Source: Bin87 sp965208015 (GTDB lineage Bacteria > Chloroflexota > Dehalococcoidia > Lucifugimonadales > UBA3495). Taken from it: a stretch of DNA of 64,000 bases. Under the pieces are notes generated by a model, which was given only the letters and a program-made list of their open reading frames with translations, was not told where the DNA came from and did not search any database. The translations under genes were made by a program, and so were the position numbers. Position 1 is the first letter of the stretch, and the number at the start of each line of letters is the position of its first letter. This document shows positions 57,424 to 64,000 of the stretch, piece after piece. The stretch is taken from the NCBI GenBank assembly GCA_965208015.1, contig OZ242308.1, positions 682,001-746,000 on the forward strand, given 5' to 3'.

Positions 57424-57956
57424 AATGCGGAAAGCCCAGCTTGCAGCACGGTTCGGCAGCGGCGTTTGACTTCTTCGTGTCGCTGGGTCAGATCAGTGAA
57501 AAAGCCGCCCACTTTCTCCCGGACTGCGGCACGGGTTCCCAGGCACTGGTTGGCGGTTGCTTCCTGGCGCACCCAGCCCCAAATAGCCTCGTCAGCGTTG
57601 AAGCCCGGACTGTAGCTGGGCAGAGCCTGCCCCGTACTTGATACGGGGTTCACTAGGCGCAGGTTCAGGTTGGGTGTGGTGAGATAAGCCCGGATAGCAT
57701 CGCCCCGATGGGCGGGGGAGTTGTCCCAAATCACGATCAGCGGTTCGGGGTGTTGACCCCGCAGTTGCCGCAGGAAGGCAGTGGAGGTCCCGGCGTTGCT
57801 GTTGCCCTCCAGTTCCATCACCGCCACCTCGCCGGTTTCCAGGCACACCGCCGAGTAGTTGCTGACCTTCTCACCTCGGCGCGGACTGGTGGAATCCACC
57901 AGCGCTGGTGCGCCTTTCAGCACCCACTTGCCCCGTAGATCAGCGTCCGCTGAGAC
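57411..57956 (-). pseudogene. IS630-family transposase C-terminal fragment
   Basis: The reading frame from about 57956 to 57411 is the DDE_3 part of an IS630 transposase: VDSTSPRRGEKVSNYSAV, LIVIWDNSPAHRGDAI, LPSYSPGFNADEAIWGW and a conserved tail. The N-terminal helix-turn-helix and first Asp region are missing, replaced in the same frame by IS3 sequence. The stop overlaps the end of the IS701-like gene by 12 nt. A 27-bp palindrome is inserted at 57622. Confidence 0.82.
57622..57648. repeat. In-frame 27-bp palindrome in IS630 fragment
   Basis: AGAGCCTGCCCCGTACTTGA then TACGGGG, the reverse orientation of the copies at 57068 and 55147. On the minus strand it adds NPVSSTGQA between LRLV and LPSYSPG; other family members have no such stretch. 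Confidence 0.8.
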
Positions 57957-58559
57957 TGTCCCCTCCGCCAGCCACAGCCGACATCTCCTGGGCTGCCGGG
58001 CTGGCATCTTCAGCCCCTCCCGCCGCCAGATCCGCTCCACCCTCTTGTGGTTCACCTTCCACCCAGCGCGTCTCCGCACGGCGGTGATCCGTCGGTAACC
58101 GTACCGACCGAGCCGCGAAGCCAATCCCACAATGTCGTTGGTCAAAGCCTGCTCGTCATTCCTGACTGACGGCTCATGGCGCTGGGTAGAGCGGGGCTGT
58201 GCCAACGCCCGACAGGCCCGGCGTCCGATACACCAAGCACTGACCGGACGTGTTCCACGCAGCCACGGCGACGGGCTGGGCTCAGAAGTTTCCCTCAGCG
58301 GCCTCCTTGAGATCTGATTGTCCAGGGTGAGTTCGGCCACCGTTCGCTTGAGCCGGCTGTTTTCGGTCTCCAACTGCTTCAGGCGCCGGGCCTGGTCGAC
58401 GCGAAGACCGCCGTAATCGGCGCGCTATCTGTAGAAAGTCTGCTCCGATACCCCGATAAGCCGGGTGGGTTCGGCAACCGTGCTGCCGGTGGCGATGATC
58501 ACCTCCGCCTCCCTGAGATTGTTGATGATTTCCTCAGCCGTGTGTTTCTTCTTCGGCAC
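57957..58559 (-). pseudogene. IS3-family orfA/orfB remnant
   Basis: On the minus strand, VPKKKHTAEEIINNLREAEVI starts (GTG 58559) an IS3 OrfA that stops early: the codon after FYR is TAG (58427-58425) where Trp is usual. Past it, YGGLRVDQARRLKQLE continues, then the OrfB part with RACRALAQPRSTQRHEP, LASRLGRYGYRRITAVRRRAGW and VNHKRVERIWRREGLKMP. At about residue 139 of this frame it joins IS630 sequence. So orfA has a nonsense codon and orfB lost its catalytic domain. Confidence 0.82.
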
Positions 58560-58615
58560 ATCGGATCCCCCTTGTTGCCCAGGATCCTAACATCGATCCA
58601 GGATCGGTTTTCGGG

Positions 58616-58894
58616 GGTCAGGTCACTGCGACACGGGGATGGCAAGCAACGCTTCGGGTTGAACCGGAGCACCGTGACCACCACCGCCGGCTGCAACGGC
58701 TGCTCGTGGGACTGCTGCTGGCCTGCTGCCTGCTGATATTAAGTGGCCTACGGGTATCGCCGACTTTCCGACGACAGATCTGCTCCCGAGGCAAGATCGG
58801 CATCTTGAACCTGGGTTACGAATACTTTCTCGCCAATCCCGACCCACCCGACAACCTCATCACCATTCACCGCGACCAAACCGGGTACGCGTGA
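58616..58894 (+). pseudogene. IS4-like transposase C-terminal fragment
   Basis: The frame reads RGWQATLRVEPEHRDHHRRLQRLLVGLLLACCLLILSGL (as RGWQATLRV, RLQRLLVGLL) then GKIGILNLGYEYFLANP, resembling the last 90 residues of IS4-type DDE transposases (short hydrophobic helix, then an R-x-F-x-L-G segment). The rest of the gene is absent, cut by the IS3 end at about 58600. The assignment is by pattern only. Confidence 0.5.
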
Positions 58895-59094
58895 CGGCCT
58901 CTGGGGCATTGACCCTGGTTTGTTTCTACAGAGCCGACCTTTGCAGTGAGGTTTCGAGATGCCATTGGCCGGTGGTCGGGCCACATCGGTCAGGGGGCCG
59001 GCCATCATCATGGTCTTCAAACTGCTGGTGTAAAGTTGGGCCTGGACCGAGTCGTCCAAAGCAAATCACAAGGCGAATCGACAGGAGGAAAGCC

Positions 59095-59853
59095 ATGACA
59101 GTGCTGGCGGACTATGCCAACAAATACGAGACGGTTAGCGTGCAACGGGAGGACGGGATCCTCCAGGTGACGTTTCACACCGGGGACGGGAGCCTGCTCT
59201 GGGGTGAGGCGTCGCACCGGGAACTGGGTTACGCCTTCGCCGACATTGGAGCTGACCCCGACAACAAGGTGGTCATCCTCACCGGGACCGGCGACGATTA
59301 TTGCGCTAACTTCGAGCCCAACCGCCCCACCCGCCGAATGCCCCAGGACTGGGACAAGACCTACTGGGAGGGCAAGCGGCTGTTGACCAACCTGCTGGAG
59401 ATCGAAGTGCCCGTCATCGGCGCGGTCAACGGCCCAGCGACCATCCACGCCGAGATACCGGTGATGTCAGACATCGTCCTGGCGTCGGAGACCGCCACCT
59501 TCCAGGACGCTCCGCACTTTCCGCGCGGCGTGGTGCCCGGCGACGGTGTTCACGTGATCTGGCCTCTGGTTCTGGGACAGAACCGCGGCCGACACTTCCT
59601 GCTGACCGGTCGGACCCTGTCGGCACGGGAAGCCTTGGACCTGGGCGTGGTGGCTGAAGTGCTCCCCAAGGACGAACTGCTGCCCCGGGCCTGGGAAGTT
59701 GCCCGCCAGTTGGCGGAACGGCCGCCGCTGACGTTGCGCTACACCCGCGTTGCTCTCACCTTGCAACTGAAGCGACAAATGCAGGACATGCTGGGATACG
59801 GACTCGCGGTGGAGGGCCTCGCCGCGGTGGACGTGTCGCTCTCGCAGGGCTAG
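59095..59853 (+). CDS. Enoyl-CoA hydratase/isomerase family protein
   Basis: A 252-residue crotonase-fold protein. The usual oxyanion segments are changed: GTGDDYCANFEPN for the first and VNGPATIHAEIPVMSDIVLASE for the second, followed by FQDAPHFPRGVVPGDGVH and ALDLGVVAEVLP. The catalytic glutamates of true hydratases are not at their places, so another CoA- or non-CoA reaction (6-oxocamphor-hydrolase-like) is possible. AGGAGG lies 8 nt before ATG 59095. Codon use matches the window. Confidence 0.8.
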   Translation: MTVLADYANKYETVSVQREDGILQVTFHTGDGSLLWGEASHRELGYAFADIGADPDNKVVILTGTGDDYCANFEPNRPTRRMPQDWDKTYWEGKRLLTNLLEIEVPVIGAVNGPATIHAEIPVMSDIVLASETATFQDAPHFPRGVVPGDGVHVIWPLVLGQNRGRHFLLTGRTLSAREALDLGVVAEVLPKDELLPRAWEVARQLAERPPLTLRYTRVALTLQLKRQMQDMLGYGLAVEGLAAVDVSLSQG

Positions 59854-60370
59854 CGTCGGGCTGGTCCTCCGTTCCGTGTTCATGCCGGGTTCCGAAACAC
59901 GCGAGAGCCTTTATTCCCAACATGGTACGACGCCAATCCTCGTGACGGTGACCACTTGACGCAAGAGGCCGGCGTTTCTTCATCTCGCCCAAGGGGACGC
60001 GATTGAGGTGGCCAAGCTGGAGGGCTGTCCATTTGCGAGATGTCGATGGAGTCGAGTCTCCGCGGAGGCACCGGCATGGACACGGGACATTTTCGCTGAG
60101 CACTCATGCCGGCACTGTAGCCCGATACCGCAATGAAATCGGTGTGAATGCCGATTTTTCAACGTTCAGATTGTTTCGACTCCAGATTTTCCTCCGGTTG
60201 CCACTCCTGCAAGGTTTCCGCCGGTTTTTGGGATGGGTTATTTGAGCGAATAACAATTATTGACACCAGCCATGATGGCAATTTAGACTGGCGTCGGGGC
60301 GAATTCTCAACGAATTTCGTCGTAATATCATGGCAAAATCTCCGGTGTCTATTCCAATAAGGAGGATCCA
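59854..60370. other. 517-bp gap before the amidohydrolase, no gene seen
   Basis: I see no convincing coding frame. A TTGACA at 60261-60266 with TTTAGA at a 16- to 17-bp distance is a weak promoter candidate for the amidohydrolase, and AAGGAGG at 60359-60365 is its ribosome site. The A/T content rises toward the gene. Confidence 0.45.
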
Positions 60371-62392
60371 ATGGCGGATTACGACATCATCGTCAGAAAG
60401 GGCACGATAGTTGATGGAACGCGGACTCCGCGGTACGTCAGCGACATAGCCATCAAAGACGGCAGGATCGCCAAGATTGGCGGGTTGAACGGCGGCACCG
60501 CTGACCGAGTGATCGACGCAGAAGGGTTGATCGTAGCGCCGGGGTTCGTTGACCTGCACACGCACTACGACGCCCAGATCTTCTGGGACCCCTACTGCAC
60601 TCTGTCGGGCTGGCACGGCGTCACGTCCGTGGCCCTGGGCAACTGCGGGTTCGGCTTTGCGCCGTCGCGGGTTGAGGACCAGGGCCGGGCGATGCTCAGC
60701 ATGACCCGCAACGAGGCCATTCCCTACGACGCCATGAAGGAAGGGATGCCCTGGAACTGGGTGACGTTCCCGGACTTCATGGAAAGCCTCAGCAACACTC
60801 CCAAGGGGGTGAACTGCCTGACCTACGTCCCGCTGACGCCGCTGTACGCCTGGGTCATGGGCTGGGACGAGGCGAAGACGCGCCGTCCCACGGAGGACGA
60901 GCTGCAGGAAATGGTACGGCTCATCCACGAGGCCATGGACGCCGGCGCATGTGGCTGGTCAGCCCAGGTGCTGGGTGTGAACTCTGTGCAGCGTGACTAC
61001 GATGGCACCCCGATGATCACCGATATGCTGTCCGAGCACGAGGTGCTGACCTTCGCCAAGGTGCTGGCCGACCGGGACGAGGGTTTCATCGAGTTGGCTT
61101 ACCAGGAGACCGGCGAAGAAGGACGACCTTTGGGTGAAGGGGCTCGTCTGTTCTTTGAAAAGGTAGCCGAGGTCTCGAACCGCCCGGTACTTTACCAGAC
61201 GGTATCTCCCAATTCCGTACACCCTGAACAGCACCGCGAGCGCATCCGCTGGCTGGAGAGCTGCGCGGAGCGTGGTTTGCGGGTTTACGGACAGGGCAAT
61301 ACCCGTCGTGGCGGCTTTGAACTCACCTTCGAAGACTGGAACCTGTTCGACGACACCCCCATGTGGCGCGAGGTCACCCTGGGCGACAAGGCCACCAGGA
61401 AAGCCAAGATGTCCGACCCGGAGATGCGCCGGAAACTGAAGGAGGAATGGGACTCGGGACGGCGTCCCACCCAGGTCACCCCCGGCTCCGTGGGCAGCCT
61501 CCAGGTGATGACCCGGAAGGTGAAGATCGATATTGGCGCCGAAACGGACTTCACCCGCATGCCGGCCAAGGTCAATGTCAACGGAGCTGACTACTTCCTG
61601 GTCAACACCCGCGACGGCTACAAGTTGCTGTCGGTCACCTGCCCCCACCAGGGTGGCTGCGTGGACGACGACGGGGACAAGTTCGTCTGCGATACCCACG
61701 GCTACGAGTACGAGCACGACGGCGGACGGTGCATCACCAACGGCGACCTGCGCCTGAAGTCCTTTGTCGTCAACGTCGTCGATGGGCGCATGATTGCGCT
61801 GGCGCCGGACGAGACTGAGGCGTCCAGCCCGCAGGCTGGCCTCACCGTCCAGCAAATCGCCGACGAGCAGGGCAAGCACGTTATCGACGCGCTGCTGGAC
61901 ATGTGTGTGGAGGACGACCTGGCCACGGAGTTCTATGCCGACACGCAAGGTCGCGATGTGGCGCAGTACACGGCGGAAGTGCTGGACTCCAACCACGTCG
62001 TCGCGGGAGTTTCCGACGGCGGCGCACACGTCAAGTTCCTGACCGCCGGCATCTACCCGACGGACATGTTGGCCTGGCTGGTGCGAGACGAACAGGTCAT
62101 CACGCTGGAGGACGCCCACTTCAAGCTGTCGTACCTGCCGGCGCACTTCGGCGGGTTCCAGGACCGGGGCGCGCTGCGCGAAGGCGCGCCGGCGGACATG
62201 GTCATCTATGACCTGGAGAGGCTGGAAGTGCTGCCCTCCGAGGTGGCCGAGGACCTGCCCGGCGGCGAGTGGCGCCGCATCCAGAAGGCCAAGGGCTACC
62301 GCTGGACGCTGGTGAACGGCGAAGTCACCTTTGAGGACGGCGAACCTACCGGCGCGATGCCTGGGCTCCTGCTGCGGAACGGGCGGGGATAG
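60371..62392 (+). CDS. Amidohydrolase (D-aminoacylase-like) with an inserted Rieske-type [2Fe-2S] domain
   Basis: A 673-residue protein. Residues 1-370 and about 485-673 form one D-aminoacylase/dihydroorotase-like amidohydrolase: FVDLHTHYDAQ (metal His 63 and 65), GNCGFGFAP, a late SDGGAHVKFL (catalytic Asp near 560) and DMVIYDLERL plus WTLVNGEVTFEDGEPT at the end. Between them, about 383-478, is a Rieske-like domain: C-P-H-Q-G (Cys 424, His 426) and C-D-T-H-G (Cys 440, His 443), in a beta-rich context (YFLVNTRDGYKLLSVTCP). AAGGAGG precedes ATG. His residues of usual D-aminoacylases at the 220/250 sites are not obvious. The reaction is unknown. Confidence 0.85.
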   Translation: MADYDIIVRKGTIVDGTRTPRYVSDIAIKDGRIAKIGGLNGGTADRVIDAEGLIVAPGFVDLHTHYDAQIFWDPYCTLSGWHGVTSVALGNCGFGFAPSRVEDQGRAMLSMTRNEAIPYDAMKEGMPWNWVTFPDFMESLSNTPKGVNCLTYVPLTPLYAWVMGWDEAKTRRPTEDELQEMVRLIHEAMDAGACGWSAQVLGVNSVQRDYDGTPMITDMLSEHEVLTFAKVLADRDEGFIELAYQETGEEGRPLGEGARLFFEKVAEVSNRPVLYQTVSPNSVHPEQHRERIRWLESCAERGLRVYGQGNTRRGGFELTFEDWNLFDDTPMWREVTLGDKATRKAKMSDPEMRRKLKEEWDSGRRPTQVTPGSVGSLQVMTRKVKIDIGAETDFTRMPAKVNVNGADYFLVNTRDGYKLLSVTCPHQGGCVDDDGDKFVCDTHGYEYEHDGGRCITNGDLRLKSFVVNVVDGRMIALAPDETEASSPQAGLTVQQIADEQGKHVIDALLDMCVEDDLATEFYADTQGRDVAQYTAEVLDSNHVVAGVSDGGAHVKFLTAGIYPTDMLAWLVRDEQVITLEDAHFKLSYLPAHFGGFQDRGALREGAPADMVIYDLERLEVLPSEVAEDLPGGEWRRIQKAKGYRWTLVNGEVTFEDGEPTGAMPGLLLRNGRG

Positions 62393-62412
62393 ACCCCCGC
62401 CAGTGGAGCGTA

Positions 62413-62438
62413 TCGGGGCGAATGGTTATTCGCCCCGA
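62413..62438 (+). terminator. Strong hairpin after the amidohydrolase
   Basis: TCGGGGCGAAT/ATTCGCCCCGA, an 11-bp perfect stem with a GGTT loop, 21 nt past the stop codon. No T tract follows. Confidence 0.6.
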
Positions 62439-62468
62439 CCTCGTGGTGGTCGATCTGCCAATTGAACT

Positions 62469-62501
62469 GGAGCCTGTCCCATTGTGTTCGGGACAGGCTC
62501 C
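62469..62501. terminator. Second hairpin after the amidohydrolase
   Basis: GGAGCCTGTCCC and GGGACAGGCTCC form a 12-bp perfect stem with a 9-nt loop. With the preceding hairpin it probably ends the transcript. The rest of the gap up to 62826 holds a REP-like copy and no gene. Confidence 0.55.
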
Positions 62502-62771
62502 TAAATGGGATTTGTGCAAAGACTAGAAAAGCGAAAAGGCCGGGAAAACTGGTCTGACCCCACATCTCACCATGGGTCACGTGTAAAGAGAGGCGATGAG
62601 GTCTCGTTGAAAAAGTCGCCGCGGCTGTAGCGGCGCTATCGGGGAGCGTTAGTGAGACCGGTGGTCAGGCAAATCAGCCAAGGGACAAGCCGGAATAGTT
62701 CGAGGAAGTCCAGCATCGCATCGGCCGCGACCACCCCTTGCGGCAAGAACGATTGCCCCCATTTCACACCC

Positions 62772-62801
62772 TCTGGATGCCCGCTTTCGCGGAAATGACG
62801 G
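62772..62801. repeat. REP-like hairpin
   Basis: TCTGGATGCCCGCTTTCGCG followed by GAAATGACGG, a slightly altered copy of the GGATTCCNGCTTTCGC family, 25 nt before the stop codon of the CMD-family gene. Confidence 0.75.
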
Positions 62802-62826
62802 TCCGCCTCTGGTGGATCGACACAAC

Positions 62827-63633
62827 CTAAATCCCCCGCTCCGTGAACACGGCGTCGGCCTCCTCTAAAGCCTCCTCCACGTAAGGCCACCCGCGATACC
62901 AGCCGGCCTGCGAGAACACTTCGCATATCTCCCGCTTGGACATACCCAGTTCCAGGGCGTAGTCGATGTGCTCTCGCAGTTGCCTCATGTGTCCCCGGCA
63001 CATCAGCGCCACCAGGATGCACACGGTCCTTTCCCTGGGCGTGAGGTCGCCCCGCGCCCACACCTCGCCGAAGTTGTAGGCCTCAACCAGGGCGGCAGTC
63101 TCGGGCGTCAGCTCGTGGGAGAGCGTGTTCTCCAGGTCGAACTCGGCGTTGTCGCCCCAGTTTGCCCGCCGTATTTCCCGTCCCCTTTCCAGCTTTTCCT
63201 CCACCGTAGCCAGCCAGTCCGCCTGGAGCGGCTCCACGTCCTCGGCCACCCACATGGGCTGTTCGTTGATCACTCTTTGCGCCTGCGCCAAGGACGACAC
63301 GGTCGCCGGTATCCCCGCGTAAAAGATCAGCTGCAGGAATATACCTTTCACCTTCTGCGGCGACATCCCCAGCGACAGGCCGACCCTGATCTGGTGCTGG
63401 AGCCCGAACTCCCAGCCGTTGCAGCACTGCGCCGCGATCGTCGCCATGCTGCGCAGCGTCACATCCAGGCCCGGCACCTGCCACACGCCGCCCCACATCA
63501 CCTCCTCCTGCAGTTTCACGTAGTCCGTGCTGACGTCTGGCAGCGCAGCGGTGAGGCGCCGCTGGGGTACGTACTGGTCGATGAACGCGTGGAGGTTGGC
63601 GGCTTTACGCGCTAGGTCAGCGGCGGTGTCCAT
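62827..63633 (-). CDS. Carboxymuconolactone decarboxylase-family protein, two domains
   Basis: A 268-residue protein with two CMD/AhpD-like helical domains. The first (about 30-130) has EEVMWGGVWQVPGLD, MATIAAQCCNGWEFGLQHQIRVGLSLG; the second (about 180-262) has YNFGEVWARGDLTPRERTVCILVALMCRGHMRQLREHIDYALELGMSKREICEVFSQAGWYRGWP (as GDLTPRERTVC, HIDYALELG). The CMD core E-x-x-H and the Cys patterns of peroxidase types are only partly kept; a decarboxylase, lactone or thiol role cannot be settled. It lies beside a paralogue. Confidence 0.85.
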   Translation of the reverse strand: MDTAADLARKAANLHAFIDQYVPQRRLTAALPDVSTDYVKLQEEVMWGGVWQVPGLDVTLRSMATIAAQCCNGWEFGLQHQIRVGLSLGMSPQKVKGIFLQLIFYAGIPATVSSLAQAQRVINEQPMWVAEDVEPLQADWLATVEEKLERGREIRRANWGDNAEFDLENTLSHELTPETAALVEAYNFGEVWARGDLTPRERTVCILVALMCRGHMRQLREHIDYALELGMSKREICEVFSQAGWYRGWPYVEEALEEADAVFTERGI

Positions 63634-63684
63634 TTCAACTTCTCACCATGTTGCGATTTGTAGGGACGATCCGAGAGGCTGAGG

Positions 63685-64000
63685 TCAGGCTCTCCGGAAC
63701 TCGAAAACCTCGTTGGCCTGCGCCAGCGCATCCTCAACGTACGGCCAGCCCCGGTACCAGCCGGCCTGGGCAAACACCTCGCAGATCTGCCTTTCGTCCA
63801 GTCCGGCGTCCAGCGCATAGCCAACATGTCGCTTCAGCTGCTTCATGTGCCCGCGGCACATCAGCGCCGCCAGGACGCAAACCATTCGTTCTTGCGGGTT
63901 CAGGTCCGCTCGACGCCAGACCTCCCCAAAGTGGTAAGCGTCCACCAGCTCCGCCGACTCCGGTATGAACCGCCGCGCCAGCGCATTCTCGACCGCCGTG
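63685..64000 (-). CDS. Partial carboxymuconolactone decarboxylase-family protein, paralogue
   Basis: The frame runs off the window end; its C-terminal 104 residues are present. VDAYHFGEVWRRADLNPQERMVC, HMKQLKRHVGYALDAGLDERQICEVFAQAGWYRGWPYVEDALAQA (as GLDERQICEVFAQAGWYRGW) match the second domain of the neighbouring gene almost residue for residue. Arranged head to tail with it, 52 nt apart, so this is a tandem duplication, and the two are probably co-transcribed. Confidence 0.85.
   Translation of the reverse strand, partial: TAVENALARRFIPESAELVDAYHFGEVWRRADLNPQERMVCVLAALMCRGHMKQLKRHVGYALDAGLDERQICEVFAQAGWYRGWPYVEDALAQANEVFEFRRA

Larger units (their letters stand above)
54950..58894. mobile_element. 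Cluster of broken insertion sequences
   Basis: Five different transposase remnants lie side by side: IS66 (54964-55952), IS701-like (56024-57423), an IS630 fragment (57411-57956) joined to an IS3 remnant (57957-58559) and an IS4-like tail (58616-58894). Each has a frameshift, stop or missing end. It looks like an insertion hot spot where elements landed on one another. No cargo gene survives. Confidence 0.85.

Noticed and set aside
57411..58373. A functional 320-residue transposase
   Set aside because: It is a join of IS3 OrfB N-terminal and IS630 C-terminal sequence, without the first part of the IS630 catalytic domain.
1..64000. tRNA, rRNA, tmRNA or replication origin
   Set aside because: I looked for tRNA T-loop (GGTTCGA) patterns with fitting arms, rRNA blocks and DnaA-box clusters and found none that hold up by eye.

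Overview
This is a GC-rich, gene-dense bacterial window with about 65 protein genes and remnants, and no rRNA or tRNA gene that I could see. The gene set (RNase Y, YmdB, MutS2, a VLRF1-type release factor, a T-box leader, Uma2 proteins, TRAP transporters, paired CMD-family and amidohydrolase genes) and the overall style suggest a Chloroflexota member, perhaps near the Dehalococcoidia/SAR202 group. That assignment is inferred from content only.

Layout. 1-4.6 kb: partial acidic protein, HigBA-type toxin-antitoxin pair, diiron ferritin-like protein, TcmP plus its three-Cys partner, and a DUF4160/DUF2442 pair. 4.6-10.5 kb (minus strand): a branched-chain amino acid operon ilvB-ilvN-ilvC-leuA with a sigma70-like promoter, a T-box leader (probable leucine specifier CUC), a possible leader peptide just before leuA, and a terminator after leuA. 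10.8-19.9 kb (plus): a BsuPI-domain lipoprotein, then a TRAP transporter locus with two consecutive lipoproteins that each carry two fused DctP-like binding domains, followed by DctQ and an enlarged DctM. 20-25.9 kb: HicBA with a doubled HicB domain, sugar nucleotidyltransferase, MoxR ATPase, DUF433/DUF5615 pair, small glutaredoxin-like protein, recA and recX. 26-30.7 kb (minus): operon rny-ymdB-PHP phosphoesterase-plsY-zinc ribbon membrane protein. 30.9-42.5 kb: MFS transporter, Uma2, SWIM protein, an NAD-epimerase-like/folC/fabF operon, RraA-like, lipoprotein cyclophilin, enoyl-CoA hydratase, beta-hydroxyacid dehydrogenase and a DinB-tetrapyrrole methylase fusion. 42.5-46.3 kb: VLRF1-like peptidyl-tRNA hydrolase, a RelB/truncated YafQ pair and mutS2, which may be translated from a leaderless mRNA. 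46.4-54.9 kb: VOC, GIY-YIG, MFS, hydrolase, Uma2, YqhQ-like DUF1385, and rplU-rpmA-rpmE. 54.9-58.9 kb: a graveyard of broken insertion sequences (IS66, IS701-like, IS630, IS3, IS4-like). 59-64 kb: enoyl-CoA hydratase, an amidohydrolase with an internal Rieske iron-sulfur domain, and two CMD-family proteins.

The most unusual items are the amidohydrolase with an inserted Rieske domain, the double-domain TRAP binding proteins with strictly repeated cysteine motifs, the DinB-methylase fusion, and a 24-27 bp palindrome inserted in frame in three different transposase genes. The window also carries five toxin-antitoxin-like modules and several families of intergenic inverted repeats.
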